Below are positions 48,990-59,600 of a DNA stretch of 64,000 nucleotides, piece by piece. Source of the DNA: Chionis minor (taxonomy: Eukaryota > Chordata > Aves > Charadriiformes > Chionididae); NCBI GenBank assembly GCA_013398295.1, contig VZSF01005558.1, positions 1 through 64,000 of the forward strand. Direction: 5' to 3'. The position numbers and the translations under genes are program-made. The notes under the pieces were generated by a model that was given only the letters and a program-made list of their open reading frames with translations, searched no databases and was not told the DNA's origin. Position 1 is the stretch's first letter, and every line of letters starts with the position of its first letter.

Positions 48990-49400
48990 ACTCAGCACTT
49001 GAGGAGCCACAATGGAGCACTGTGCCCAGTTTTGACCATCCTACTGCATGAGAGATGCTAAGTCCAATGGAGACAAGTAAGATGGTCAGGAGCTGGAGCA
49101 CAGGATAGACAAAAAGAGACCAAAAGAAGCTATATCAGTTCAGCCTCAAGAAGGGAAAGGGGTGAGAATTAATTACCTTAAGTAGAGGTTTTCAAGGAGG
49201 CAGAGCCAGATGTGTAGGGGAAAAGAGCAGGAGGACACAAGGACAGCATCCAGCTCAATGGGACTTAATAAAATACTTCTTCCCTATGAGAGTGGGGCAG
49301 CATCAGGACAGGTACTCAGGGAGTTTCTGGGATCTGTGTCCTTGGAGGTTTTCAAAATTGAATCAGACAAGACCCTCAGCAATGTGATCTGGCTTTGATG
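48990..49400 (+). mobile_element. Ancient CR1 fragment
   Basis: Diverged CR1 order in forward sense: 'actgtgcccagttttg', 'agatggtcaggagctggagcac', 'tcagcctcaagaagg', 'gggacttaataaaatacttcttcc', 'tccttggaggttttcaaaattga', ending at 'gtgatctggctttgatgc'. No octamer tail. Confidence 0.65.
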
Positions 49401-49699
49401 CTATCTGTCTAGGAGGCAATAACACTGACTGTACAGCCCCAGTGACTCCTGGAGTGAGCAATTCGCAGGATATAGGTGACTTGTAAATAAGAAGTATAGG
49501 TGACATCTCCTGGACAACTCCAGCTGTGTGAGGGAGTGCAAAAGCAAACATAGTCTTGGAAACTGTTGGGAAGCCAGGCAAGAGCAAACCAGCAATGCTC
49601 CTGCACAATCAGCAGAGACTCATTTACTCTCTTACTCCCTTAAATGCCCTGAAAACAAAAGTGTGGGCGTTCACTGGGAGCCTGTGGGGACACCTGGAG

Positions 49700-49873
49700 G
49701 GCTGCCCAGGGAGGTGGTGGAATCGCCGTCCCTGGAGGTATTTAAAAGCCAGGCAGACGTGGTGCTGAGGGACATGGGTTAGGGGTGGTTTCAGCAGTGT
49801 AGGTTTATGGTTGGACTCGATGATCTTGAAGGTCTCTTCCAACCCAAGCGATTCTATGATTCTGTGATTCTAA
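49700..49873 (+). mobile_element. CR1 LINE 3' fragment
   Basis: Young-type 3' end from 'ggctgcccagggaggtgg' to ATTCTATGATTCTGTGATTCT. Near-identical to the 550-1274 copy. Confidence 0.94.
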
Positions 49874-49949
49874 GGGACAGGAGGCAGACGGGAGCACTTT
49901 CAGCAAGCAGGAGACAGGTATGAAGATGGAGAGAGAGGCACAGCATTTT

Positions 49950-50680
49950 TTAGGCTGGTATGGTCAGTCTGACCTCGGTGCCAGGGAAGATTATGGAGCA
50001 GATCATCCTGAGTGCCGTGATACAACACAGGGAGGACCAGGTGGTCAGACCCAGTCAGCATGGCTTCATGAAAGGCAGGTACTGCTTGACAAACCTGATA
50101 TCCTTCTACGACAAGGTGACCTGCTCGGTGGATGAGGGAAAGGCTGTGGATGTTGTTGGCCTGGACTTTAATAAAGCCTTCAACACTATTTCCCACCGCA
50201 TTCTCCTGGAGAAACTGGCTGCTCATGGCTTGGATGGGTGTACTCTTTGCTGAGTAAAACCTGACTGGAAGGCTGGGCCCAAAGAGTGCTGGTGAATGGA
50301 ATTAAATCCAGTTGGTGGCCATTTGCAAGTGGTGTTCCACAGGGCTCAGCATTGGGGCTGGTTCTCTTTAATATCTTTGTCAATGACCTGGACGAGGGGA
50401 TTGAGTGTACCCTCAGTAAGTGTGCAGATGACACCAAGTTAGTTGGAAGTGCCAGCCTGCTGGAGGGTAGGAAGGCTCTAAAGGGTTCTGGACAGGCTGG
50501 ATCAATGGTACGAGCCCAATGGTGAGAGGTTCAACAAGGCCAAGTGCCGGGTCTTGCACTTGCATCACAACAACCCCATGGACGCTACAGGCTTGGGGAG
50601 GAATGGCTGGAAAGCTGTCCGGCAGAAAAGGACCTGGGGGTGTTGGTCGACAGCCGGCTGAAGACGAGCCAGCAGTGAGG
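49950..50680 (+). mobile_element. CR1 LINE internal ORF2 (reverse transcriptase) fragment
   Basis: Encodes the central and C-terminal part of a CR1 reverse transcriptase. Visible motifs include QHGFMKGRYCLTNL, VVGLDFNKAFNTISH, GVPQGS and DDTKLVGS. The catalytic box reads CADD where CR1 usually has an aromatic residue before ADD. An in-frame stop at about 50251 and a loss of frame before 50286 break it into two reading segments, so it is a dead copy. It has no 3' UTR or octamer tail. It follows the 3' end of another CR1 (49700-49873), so the two are separate insertions. Confidence 0.92.
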
Positions 50681-52181
50681 ATGCTCACCGCCGTGTGCCA
50701 CAGGGGCAAAGGGTGATAGAGCATTGCCACAGCACCCCTGACCTTCTGACACAGGAACCGGCTTTGAATCGCGGCAGTCGCTGAGAAGCCTCGCCAAGGT
50801 TGTGCTGTCTGCTGGGTGACTTCGGCTGTAGTGGTGCAGGGGGAGACACAGACTGGCATTTCCCAAGCTGGACTCGGGCCAGGCATGCAGAGGACGGAGC
50901 AGAGGAGAGCGTGGGATGAAGCTGGGCAGTTGGAGAGAAGGAAGGGAGGACCATGCCTGGTCCTTGCCTGACATCAAAGCCTCCTCTCGAGGGAAGGAGG
51001 CCACTGGAGCCATGGCACTAAGGGGCAGAAGTAAAGGCCCCCCCTGACTGCCTCCTGCAGCCCTACCCTGATTAGAGGTAAGGTGTCCTCTAAGGTGGCT
51101 GCTTGAAACCCACCTCCAAGAGCTAGTCTAAACCCAGCTGTGACCAGCGAAGCTCTTTAAATGGGGCCAGCTCCTCCCCATCTAGCCTGTGCTGATTTCT
51201 CTGCCCACAGCATCCATTTCAGCACGCTGCGCTGTGCCTGCACCATGGGCAGGCAGGGCTGCCTTCCACCCATGGCTCATGACAGGAATAGTGATGAGTT
51301 GTCCCTGGCACCTGCAGAGCATCTCCGTCAAGCAGGAGCTGCCAGCCCCGTGGGGTGCAAACAGGGCTGAGCTGCATCTTCTCAGCTCCCGTTGGGAGTG
51401 CGCGCCAGCCCAGATGCTCTCCTCCTCGGGCTCGGTTCCCTGGGGCTTGGCACGGGAGCCTCGGCCCCGCTCAGGAGGAGGATGAGTTTATCATTTATTA
51501 TTGATTGTCAAGAGTGGGGAGTGCCCTGCGTGGCACAGAGGACACAGGGAGGCACACTGCCTCTCCCAGTGCTTCTGCAGTGGTTTTGCTTTGTGATAAA
51601 AGTTTAATAAATTGAAAGACACAGTTTCCATTCCATTGGTAATTAACTTCTGCTGCTGTGTTCCCTCCTAATTGTCTCTATTACTCCAGATAAAACTGAG
51701 ATCAATAGAAACCAAAGTCTGGAGGCTGGGAAAGTCACCATTAATTAATTATCTCTCTCTTGCATGCATCCTCCATCTGCTGGTAATCAAACAAGACTGG
51801 CTGGTCCTCAAACAGGTCCTGGGCCCTCCACAGCTGCTGTCGTCTTGTGGGGATTTTGCAGTGGGCTGAGCAGTGTGTTTTGGAGCAGGGAAGGCAAAGG
51901 GACAGCCCTTGCTGTGCCACTGCATCCCTCCCAGGTGCTTTGCCTCTCCAGGATGGTCCAGGCTGGATTCCACAATGGACCGCTTCTCCCAGGGTGGTGG
52001 CTGCATGTCTTCAGGCTCTGCAGTTTGTGGTGGGACACAAGCACTATGAAACACTGGGAAGGCAACAGTGCTGACACATCTTCTGTCAAGGCCTATCACT
52101 GCCTCTGGGCTGTGACTGTGAACAAAGCTGAGGAGAGCCAGGAAATCTCTCTGCATGTGGCTTGTGAGACCTTCCATCGGT

Positions 52182-52266
52182 CTGTCATGGAGTGGGGTCC
52201 ATGTATCATGTCACTCCATGGAGTGTCATGGAGCCTCCATGTGTAGTGGAGTGTGCTCCATGACAG
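52182..52266. repeat. Inverted repeat enclosing a 14-bp palindrome
   Basis: The 11-bp perfect arms CTGTCATGGAG (52182-52192) and CTCCATGACAG (52256-52266) enclose a 63-bp loop. The loop contains the perfect palindrome CACTCCATGGAGTG (52212-52225). CCATG recurs throughout. Confidence 0.8.
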
Positions 52267-54786
52267 GTGGACTAAACCCCCTTGCTGATCCGTGGAGTGG
52301 GCTGATCTCTGGATCCTCTTTAAAGTCCGGAGTATTTCCCCACTCCTCCCAATACTGCTGCATGCAGAAAATGTTTCTCCTGGATGCGGACAGCCCCACG
52401 TAATTCATGTCTAATCAGCTCTACCAGCCAAAGCTGTGTCTGCTCAGAAATGTTCTGCTGTGAGCGAGGCCAGCAGCAAGTCAGACCTGCAACCTGCAGA
52501 GGGATGAGCTGGTGTCCAGTGTCCATTGAGGCTTTCACAGTAGGCAGCCTTGGAGACAGCCTGCTGTTGAGAACGGACACTTGATAAGGATTTGTACTAA
52601 TTTATACCAGTGTTCAGAGAAAATAATACCTTCCCCATGAAGATGTGAAGACAAAAAAATTACAGAAGAACCAAGCCATGGTCACTGTCCATCAGCATGT
52701 GGCCAGTCCCAACTAGATGGTGTGTCTTCATGACCCAGATCCCAGGTGGTGAGCCCTACTACCCCACTGCCATACACTCATTGAAAGCTGGAATATTTCT
52801 TCCCCTCATGTACTAGTGGATGCTGTCATGTTTGCAGACATCCAAACAAACCTGAGCATCTTTCTCCGTGCTTTGAATTGCCTGTGGTTCGGGATGTACA
52901 GGAAAGCTCTGCAGGAAGGGTGGTGCGTGCATCCTTACCCCAACATCCCATCTATATTCTCCTTGCAGAACTGCTCCATGCGGTTTTGATACCATTTGCT
53001 AGGATGTGGGTGCTGCTAAATTGAGAATTTGCCAAGAAACACCTGGGTGTGCTGTGCTGAATTTCAACACATCTCTCCCCTTGCACCGTTTCCCGAGGAC
53101 CTGCCTCAGCCCACTCTCAGGACTTCTGTATCAGAGGCCTTTGTTGAATGCGGTTGGCACGAAGCTGCTTGAGATCAGCTCCACAATGCCCTTCCCAGCA
53201 CAGGAGCTCCATGCCTAGACCGTGCCCACGGGTGAGGAGAAATGTTCAGGGTTTCCCTGGCTTACAGCAATCTCCATGGGCACAATCTGTGGTCCTGTCC
53301 TGTCCTTGGTGCAGACCTTTTTAGACAGAGAGTCTTTCTATCACCCTAATCATATATTATTCCCTTGGCAAGGCTTCCCCAGCAGTACCAAAGAGATCCT
53401 TTCCAGTCTTGTGCTTATTTTGGTGTCTAATGAAGATGTGGGATGCAGATAGGAGCTGGCCGTAGTTTCAGCAAATTCCTTCACTTTTAAAGCTTCTTCT
53501 GTGGCAACTTTCCTCTTCTTTAGGCCTTAAACACCTTCAACATCTTGGACTGCAGAAACTACCCCTAAGGATGGTGTATGCAGCTCCACCCTACACCATC
53601 TCTGGCTGTGACTTGTCCCATCTTGTTGTCCACCTATTCATCCCTCATTGTTTCATCTGGGTCTCCTAAAGTCATCCTTTGCCCTGTCAGAAGAAAACAA
53701 TATACCTGGATCAGGGGATCAAGGAGAGACTGGACCACCTGAGTCAAGCCCAGCTCCCCACAGTCACGGTAATTGTGGATGTTGGCTCCAAAAGCACATT
53801 CACTGCACGTTCCCAAATCTTGTAAAATATTAAGGCAAAGGCAGGCTATTTTTGCAATGCTGGACAGGTATCAAGGCAGAAAACTGACAGCAGGCAATCT
53901 CTGGGGAAAATTCCAGCTAATCGGAGGAGAAAGTGGGCAAAACCTGTAGTACAGAGGGAAAATAAGAGTGTCTCTGCCTCTCTGGCTGTGGAAGCTTCCT
54001 TTCTGGCCTCGGTTATGGTGACAGAGATGTCAGGCCGGGCTGGTCTTATCCTGTCCTGTCCAGCTGTTTCAGTGCTCCTGCAGAGAAGAGAACCAAGCAA
54101 CCGTGCTATGGGGGGGAAAAAAATTAAGGAGAAAAATTGTTTCTGGCCCTGCAGGTGGTCAGTGGGACCTGCCAAAGAGAAGCTTGCAGGCAGTGATGGG
54201 CCATCCTTTCCAGCCTCTCCGGGGCGTGCTGTTTTTCTGGCTGCATGAGTACTCATGATGCAGAATTGGATCTCCAACACCAGGCTCCATCCTGCCTTGA
54301 CCCTTTGCTACGCTATTAATCCCACACCCCTTTGTCCCCTTCTCCCTGCTTGGGAAACCATTTCCCTTTGTCTGTTTATGAATCTCTTAATTTTCCGTGT
54401 CAACGTGGTCACAGGCAGTTTATGCAGATTTTATGTGCTAACAGAATTGTCACTGAAATCGGATAATCCCTTTCCATATTTAAATGATCATGATCTCCTT
54501 TCTCAACCCTGGTTGCGTCAGTCCAAGGTCTCTGTGCTCCTCCACTCCCCAAATCCTCCCAGCACTGCTGGCAACTGCCATAGCTGTAGATAATAATATA
54601 AGTAAGATCTTAACACTGCCTTGTACGTCCCTGTCTCTGCTGCAAATGCTCTGTCTGGTGCATTGTGTGCCCGCATTAGCCACAGACTATTGGGAATCAA
54701 ATTAGATTAGAGGAAAAAAGAGATATCAACTACCCTTGATCTCTGAGGTTTGAGACCAATTGTTTGTGACTAAGATCTTCACTAAG

Positions 54787-54855
54787 CCTGATTTGAGAGG
54801 CACATATAATTTGCCTGGAGTGAAACAAATTAATGGAAAAGCCTCTCAAATGAGG
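54787..54855. other. Nested hairpin in AT-rich block
   Basis: Perfect 11-bp arms ATTTGAGAGGC (54791-54801) and GCCTCTCAAAT (54841-54851) extend outward by three more pairs after one mismatch. Inside, TAATTTG (54807-54813) pairs with CAAATTA (54826-54832) around a 12-nt loop. The size and shape resemble a small stem-loop RNA precursor. Expression is unknown. Confidence 0.5.
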
Positions 54856-55689
54856 TAAATCCATTTTGGGGTCTTGGTCACGCTTGTTAGTGCATAACTG
54901 CCGCTGCTATCTTCCAATACGATAAACCGTATTTTTAGGGCAGTACTAGACTACTTTGCAAAAATCTAAACACGTAAGCAGTGTTTAAAAAAATTGCAAA
55001 ACTTCTGCATTGCCATCAGCTGTATATTAAGGTGGAGAAATGCTCTTTTAAACATTTTAAATAGGGTTGATAGGTTTTAAAAGGCTACTGTGGTTAAACT
55101 GAAAAGTAAACCTGTTTCTTAGAAACAAAAAGAAAGTAGTGTCCAAATGAGGAAAACAGAAATGTGCCCACACCCTGGCAAATTAAGTGCCAAACCATAA
55201 TGAATTAAATTGAATATTTTTTAAGAGCAACTTGCTAGTAGCTTAAAAGCTAAGATGCAGCTTTTCATACACGTTAGGAGACTGGATCATCAGGAAGGTG
55301 TCATGTCTCATAGATGACAATGTTTTAATGGAGGAGAGGAGGAGCACATAGCTCCACAGAAAAGCAAAATTAAACCCTTGCAGTGGCATTTTGCCTATCT
55401 ACAATCAAAGAGGGTTTTTCCAGGGGATAAACCTGAGAAATTGCCCCAAATAGAGATGTCAGAGGCAGCGTTAGAGCAAAGTGAGTTCCTCAGTTGAAAG
55501 CCGTGCAAATGACATGGCCAGGACTGTTTGAGACTTGGACAAGACTTCCAGAAAAAATCAGATCAGCTACCAACTCCAATGTGTAATCCCAAATCAGTGT
55601 GGAAGGTGACATATACGACACCAATCCACACAAAAGTCTCTGTGGCCATCTGGACAGCATATGGCCAGCAGATTTGAATGCCACACCAA

Positions 55690-56610
55690 GCAATTGGGAA
55701 AACTACAGTGGGGAATGGACTTAATAAATACCTGGATAAACATAACTCATTAAGAAAGTGCCCTGAGATTTTCTGTAAAGAGGAGTTGGGCCTCTCAAAT
55801 CTTGGCGACTTCTGTGAAGAGGTCAAAAAGGACGTGGAGAAGGATGATGTGGTCAAGATCATGTACTTGGATCTCAAAAGCCTGTGCCTAAGGTCCCTCA
55901 GCAAATGCTCTTATAGATGTTAATGTGCCACGGTTTGGTCCTGTGGACTGATAACCAGCTTAAAGGAGAGAAAACAAAAGCTAGGAGTAAATGTCCAGTT
56001 TTCGTGATGGAAGAGCTCATCATCAGGGGCCCAGGGATTTCGACAGAGTCCTAGGCTTGTTAGCATGCTTTTAACACCCAGAAGACATGGTGAAAACTCA
56101 GGCAGCAATGCAAATCTAAATGTTCAAATCTGAAAGTGACCATGAAGAACTGCAAAAAAAGTCAAAATGGTAACTGGTTGGGAGATAAAATGCCACCCTG
56201 AGTCCATGCCAAAAGACACAACAATTCAGACATAAAAGAAGCCCGAGCCATAAGTGGTAATGGGCTCCGACTTAGCAATGACCACACAGAAAGGATCTTA
56301 CAGCCCCATGGAGCTCCCTGGTAGTACCTTGAAACTATGCCCAGCAGCAAAAAGAAAGGCGAATTTATTAAGAAAACTATTGAGCACAACACAGATATTT
56401 TGGTGTAGCTCCCATGAGTTCCCATCAGCATGGGCAGATCTGGCCTTTGCACTCAAAAAATGACGCCTTACAACTAGAAACAGGAAAGAGGTGGGGTGGT
56501 GGGAGAGCGAGAACATCTCTATGAAGAGAGACTGAGTGGCTTAGGGCTGTTCATCCCAGGAAGATGAGAGTGAGAGGGATGTGATGGAGATCTATGCAGT
56601 CCTGCTGAGT
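55690..56610 (+). mobile_element. Ancient CR1 ORF2 fragment
   Basis: Heavily decayed reverse-transcriptase region. A frame at about 55768-55890 gives FCKEELGLSNLGDFCEEV and VVKIMYLDLK, which align with the CR1 segment normally reading '...SCLTNLL-F-EEVT...VDVVYLDF-KAF'. Later fragments give AAKRKANLLRKLL (about 56347-56386) and 'gagactgagtggcttagggctgttcatcc' (56526-56560). Many stops and indels. Confidence 0.7.
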
Positions 56611-59600
56611 GTGGGATGCTGAAGGGCTGGGAGTTGGAAATTGGAAGGGATGTATTTCTGGAGAACAGATCTGCCAAAGGTGTTGGGCTGGCTCTGGGTG
56701 TCTTTGTCCTGTGGATTCCCATGCTGCTGTGGGGCACTGCCAGTCCCGTGTTCTGTGCCAGTCCTGGGCTCGATCTGCACTGCTGCTTCATGCGAGACAG
56801 GTTGGTCAGGCAGCTACAGCCTCTCAGATGCTCCACCATGAGTTGGAAAGGGACTGGGAAAACACATGCCAAGAGCAGGCAACAGCCTAGGCCAAATCCA
56901 TCCACTGAGTTTGCCAGAAAATTGTTTTGCTGAACTACTCATTTGCTGCTGATAATGAAAATTAGAGAGGAGTCTGTAAATTGCTGACAAACCGGGAAAG
57001 AAGGTCTGATTCCTTCTGCATTTGATTTGATGGAGCTTTCCAAGTCCGTGCAGTCAGCCTCCCCTCCCTTCTGGGTAACTTGAGGGTTCATTGGCATCAA
57101 TCTGGACCGGCAAATATGTCTGCAAGACTCCACATGAGAGTGGTCCAATCCAAGCTGAGTCACTGCTGGCGCAGGACAACTTCTCACAGACAGGGAAGTT
57201 CAGGACTTTCTTAAGCATGTGGATTCTGATGTTACCTGGGACCAGAGCCCATACCACTGGGACACAAGCACAGATCCCCCAGGCCAGAGGGAGAGGACAC
57301 ATCCTGTCGCTGCTGTGCCCTCAGACCCTGGGCTTCTCAGGGCAAGCTGCAAGTGTAGCACAGGAGGTGCTCCCAAACTTGGGAAGCTCCGGTTGTTCCA
57401 GCATGGTCTGTAGAAACCTGCACTCATCTTGCCCCCGTCTCTGGCTTAGTGCAGCGATGTGGACAGCAGCCCCAGCTAGGGCATGGAACTCACATAATTA
57501 AGGTACAGCTGCTGGTATTGTTTTCTTTCCTAATTTAAAAACCCGTATCTTTTGTGCTCCTCATATCTACCATTTCTGCCAGCTTCACCACCCAGTCCGT
57601 GCTGTCTCCAGAATACAACACAGGTGATAGGGACGCTACAGTGACTGGCTGTGCCCATGATCCCTGGTTTGCATCATCCCACACCCCATCTCATCCCAGC
57701 TGACTTTGTCGGGTACTGGCATTGCGCGGCCCTCACCTCTGCTCTGACTGCATCTTCTCCAAAGAAGAGTGTGGAAATTCAGCAATTTGCAAGCCTGCTA
57801 TACCATACTGTGTCTTCCTTTGCTGGTCCTCTAGCTTTTCTCTCCCTGCACTTGCACTAATCCCCTCCTGCCCGTCTGCTGCCAGACAGAATTCCTCAGA
57901 ATTCCTCTTTGTTCTCTGTTTCCTCTTCCCTTATGGACTCTCCCCTCCTTTTGTCTTACACCTGAATCACAAACTTCTAATTACTCCCACTGTGCTCCCT
58001 GCCTCTGATCTCTCTGTGAAATGCCCTACCCATGCCGCCTTCTCTTTCTTTCTAATGTTTTCTCCTTCTCTTCTTATACCCTTTAACTCCACTGCCCCTG
58101 ACAAATATTCCCTTCAGACCCTGGAGGCTTTTAAGGCTTTGCTTGGCCTTGACTCTCCCATCCTCTCCAGTTCCTGGCTATGCACATCTCTTTGGGACCA
58201 TCCTCCCTCCTGGATGCCCCATCAGTAACAGGATTGTTGATCTACAGTCCTGTAGAGCTACAGCCCTGTCAAGAAATACCATGTAAAGTACTAGACAGCT
58301 GACCTGCTGGCAAATGCACAGTGGATTTTGGAAACAGCAAAGCCCTTTGTTTTGTTTCAGTGACATAAATTGATTCTAGCCAAGGGCCTCCTGTGCTGTT
58401 CTCCATTTTCCACCACCCAGCCAGCATCTCCCACAACGCTTGTGACACCGGTGCATGGACTCCTGTAGAGCAACATGGTCACTGGCCTGTGTGGGGACGC
58501 CACAGCATCCCATGAGGACCCTAGGCCATGGGGCTTAGTGCTAGCTTAAAATGAAGTGATTCATTTTCATGGCTGAAAACCCTCTGCATTTCATCTCATT
58601 TTGCAAATAATGCTGATAAAGCCACAAACTCCACAAGGAAAAAGGTTATCTCGACAGTCAGCCTTATTTGCTCTCCTCCCTGGCAAACCTCCCCAGGTCT
58701 CTGTGGAGCTGCGTCTCCCCTGGCACAAACATTTTCAGCCCAGAAGATGCTGGGGACGTGTCCATGGGAAGCAGGTGCCTGGTCCCACAGTGCTGCGGGA
58801 GACGCGATGACAGTTCCCCTCGGTGCTGGGCACGGCTGGAGAACTGCAGCTGCCCCCAGCCCAGCCCTCCTGTGTTGACAGGGAGCATGAAACCTCTGCA
58901 GCAAAACCAGGGTTGTTTGTTCACAAATATCCTAACAGCCTTCTATTTTGCAAAGGAGCCGAGCAAGGGGTGGGGGTGGGAGTACCTCAAAAGCAAATGA
59001 ACTTATGTTTTATGCTTTTTAAGATGTCTAACAGAGTACAAAAGTTCATCTTTAATAGGAGGGCAACACAGAGTGCTTAGAGCTGCGGTTTGACACAGAT
59101 ACAGAGCTCAAATGCCTTTGAAGTGTCTTCTGATTCCTCATTCTGCCTGAAGTAACTTCAGATTTATGCAGCAGATGGGAAATAGTCCCTCGTTACGTGG
59201 CTCTCTACTGCAGCGCTGACTCCAAGATAAGGCAGCCTCATTGCATCTGCACGCCTTAGAAGAGCTCTTAGACAGTGTTTTAGTCTTCAGGGGCCTGAGT
59301 CTGTAGTTTGCATATTTTTTTCTGTTTTCCTCTAAAATTAGTCTTGATAAGTCCAACATGTTGTGAGCATCTTCAAAGGAGAATGAGGGGGAGAAAAGTT
59401 TGTCTGTGGAGTGGAGGTGATTCATCTCCATTTCGTTTGAAAACAGCTTTGTGTGTTTGGGGGAAGAGCTCACGGAGAAGCGACAGTGAATGGCCTCGCC
59501 GTGACCCCAGCCTCAAACACGCTGGCTTTGAAGAAGTTGCTAAAAAAGCTTTCCTGGGACTCTTGCAACGGCAAACCACACCCGCAGCCACACCGGGGTC

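Larger units (their letters stand above)
50681..55689. other. Intergenic, no gene seen
   Basis: Mostly unique. It holds an AT-rich block at 51480-51770, a symmetric inverted-repeat cluster at 52182-52266 and a hairpin in an AT-rich block at 54787-54855. No exon recognised. Confidence 0.5.

Noticed and set aside
49960..50525. Reverse-transcriptase-like protein as a functional gene
   Set aside because: It has an internal stop and frame loss, lacks N-terminal domains and the 3' UTR, and carries an altered catalytic box. It is a dead CR1 fragment.
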